A DNA stretch of 64,000 nt. Origin: Scatophagus argus. Lineage: Eukaryota; Chordata; Actinopteri; Scatophagidae. The notes under the pieces are model-generated. The model did not search any database. It was not told the origin of the DNA and worked only from the letters and a program-made list of their open reading frames with translations. Positions 63,143 to 64,000 of this stretch are shown here, piece by piece (position 1 is the stretch's first letter; every line of letters starts with the position of its first letter). The DNA is taken from positions 12,874,318 through 12,938,317 of the forward strand of contig NC_058506.1 in NCBI RefSeq assembly GCF_020382885.2, in the 5' to 3' direction. The position numbers were made by a program, and so were the translations under genes.

Positions 63143-64000
63143 TGTTCTGGCCAGACAGTATGGCTCCTGGGCGTCAGTGGCATGATCATAGAAACACAGG
63201 CCAGTAAGGACATTCCTCATTGTTGGTGAATCTAGAAATGAACTTGGCCATCTTGCCCTGCTCTTTCTGAGAACACTTTGGGTGCACGTTTCATTTTCTC
63301 CAGAGAGAATAATAACCTTGTTGTTCAGCTTGTGGGAGTTCAGTTTGACGCAGGCACGGTCTGTGTATCAGTGTCCTGCTGATACAGCTTCATTATCATG
63401 GAATTTCACCTCTAATTCCCAGATTGTCTCATATGAGTAGATTTTTGCTATGTGGTGTTCAAAGTCTTTTCATCACAGCACCAGACTGCAGCCAATGTCC
63501 CGTCACACTTATATCCTGCTTTCATTTTTCTGCCTAACTTTTGAACTTTTGCTCCAACCATGCCTCTGTTTCAGCCAAAATTAGCTGTTAATACTGTCGC
63601 TCACTTCTCTTTCCAGATGACTGAAACTTGACCTGGATTTGTGACTGGGTGAGGAATAACCTTCCCCGCAGGAGGCTTCGAATCCAGAGCTGCCGGATCC
63701 CTTCTGTGCCAACACAGAAAGGGGATTTAAGTGTTTGTGCTGCACTGGCGGGAGTTCAACTCCTCCACCAGCGCTGCTCGGAAGCAACAGTGGAAATTAA
63801 AAAAAAAAACAAAAAACTGTTTATACAGACTCATCGCACTACCTCTTTTATCCTTACCTCTGTCCTGGCTTCTCATTATTTGCCTCCTCACTCATGTCCT
63901 CGAGGGAGCTTTAAATCCCTTTTACAACACCCATCAGATCATCTCGCCACCCATTTACCCATCTCATAATGAACTCCTCTGCCTCCATTACGTCCTTGTT

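Larger units (their letters stand above)
59551..64000. other. Downstream intergenic stretch, no coding exon found
   Basis: No reading frame here joins into a known protein. By conserved vertebrate order the next gene could be smad9, whose first exon is usually non-coding, so leader exons might be present without being visible. A possible donor (CCAGAG/GTGAGC) lies near 61931. Other content: AT-rich blocks (61,440-61,690; 62,190-62,240) and T runs near 62562 and 62666. Confidence 0.45.

Overview
The window reads as teleost fish nuclear DNA, probably a percomorph. It has intron-split vertebrate genes with GT-AG splice sites, tRNA-derived SINE, L2-like LINE and Tc1-like relics of the kinds common in spiny-rayed fish, long CA/GT microsatellites, and an AT-rich gene-poor stretch of about 28 kb. 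No viral, plasmid, CRISPR or prokaryotic operon signal was seen.

Layout. (1) 1-9,220: a tandem array on the minus strand. Two complete four-exon UDP-glucuronosyltransferase genes, each 533 codons before the stop, sit in near-identical 3.9-kb units. A third, more diverged unit keeps only the 3' flank and has no gene. (2) 9,220-37,500: gene-poor DNA with scattered transposon remnants and one unexplained coding-looking terminal exon (20,644-20,768, minus). (3) 37,500-50,610: supt20h, plus strand, 23 coding exons, 832 residues, a SAGA coactivator subunit. (4) 50,640-53,610: exosc8, minus strand, 11 exons, 277 residues, an RNA exosome ring subunit. (5) 54,480-58,210: alg5, plus strand, 10 exons, 322 residues, dolichyl-phosphate glucosyltransferase. 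(6) 58,210-64,000: no coding exon found; one Tc1-like relic, a GC-richer patch and a polypyrimidine tract.

All five genes were rebuilt exon by exon from the sequence. Every junction keeps frame and each reading frame runs uninterrupted from start to stop, so all five look intact. supt20h-exosc8-alg5 is the same order and orientation as the conserved vertebrate block (human 13q13.3, from general knowledge). supt20h and exosc8 converge with their 3' ends almost touching. exosc8 and alg5 diverge from a shared intergenic region of about 0.9 kb with a CTCF-like motif. These three have housekeeping roles (transcription coactivation, RNA decay, N-glycosylation). The UGT pair belongs to detoxification and is the evolutionarily active part.

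I found no convincing new biological system. The best leads are the homogenised UGT pair with its orphan third flank, the orphan exon at 20.7 kb, and the exosc8 stop codon embedded in its own poly(A) signal.
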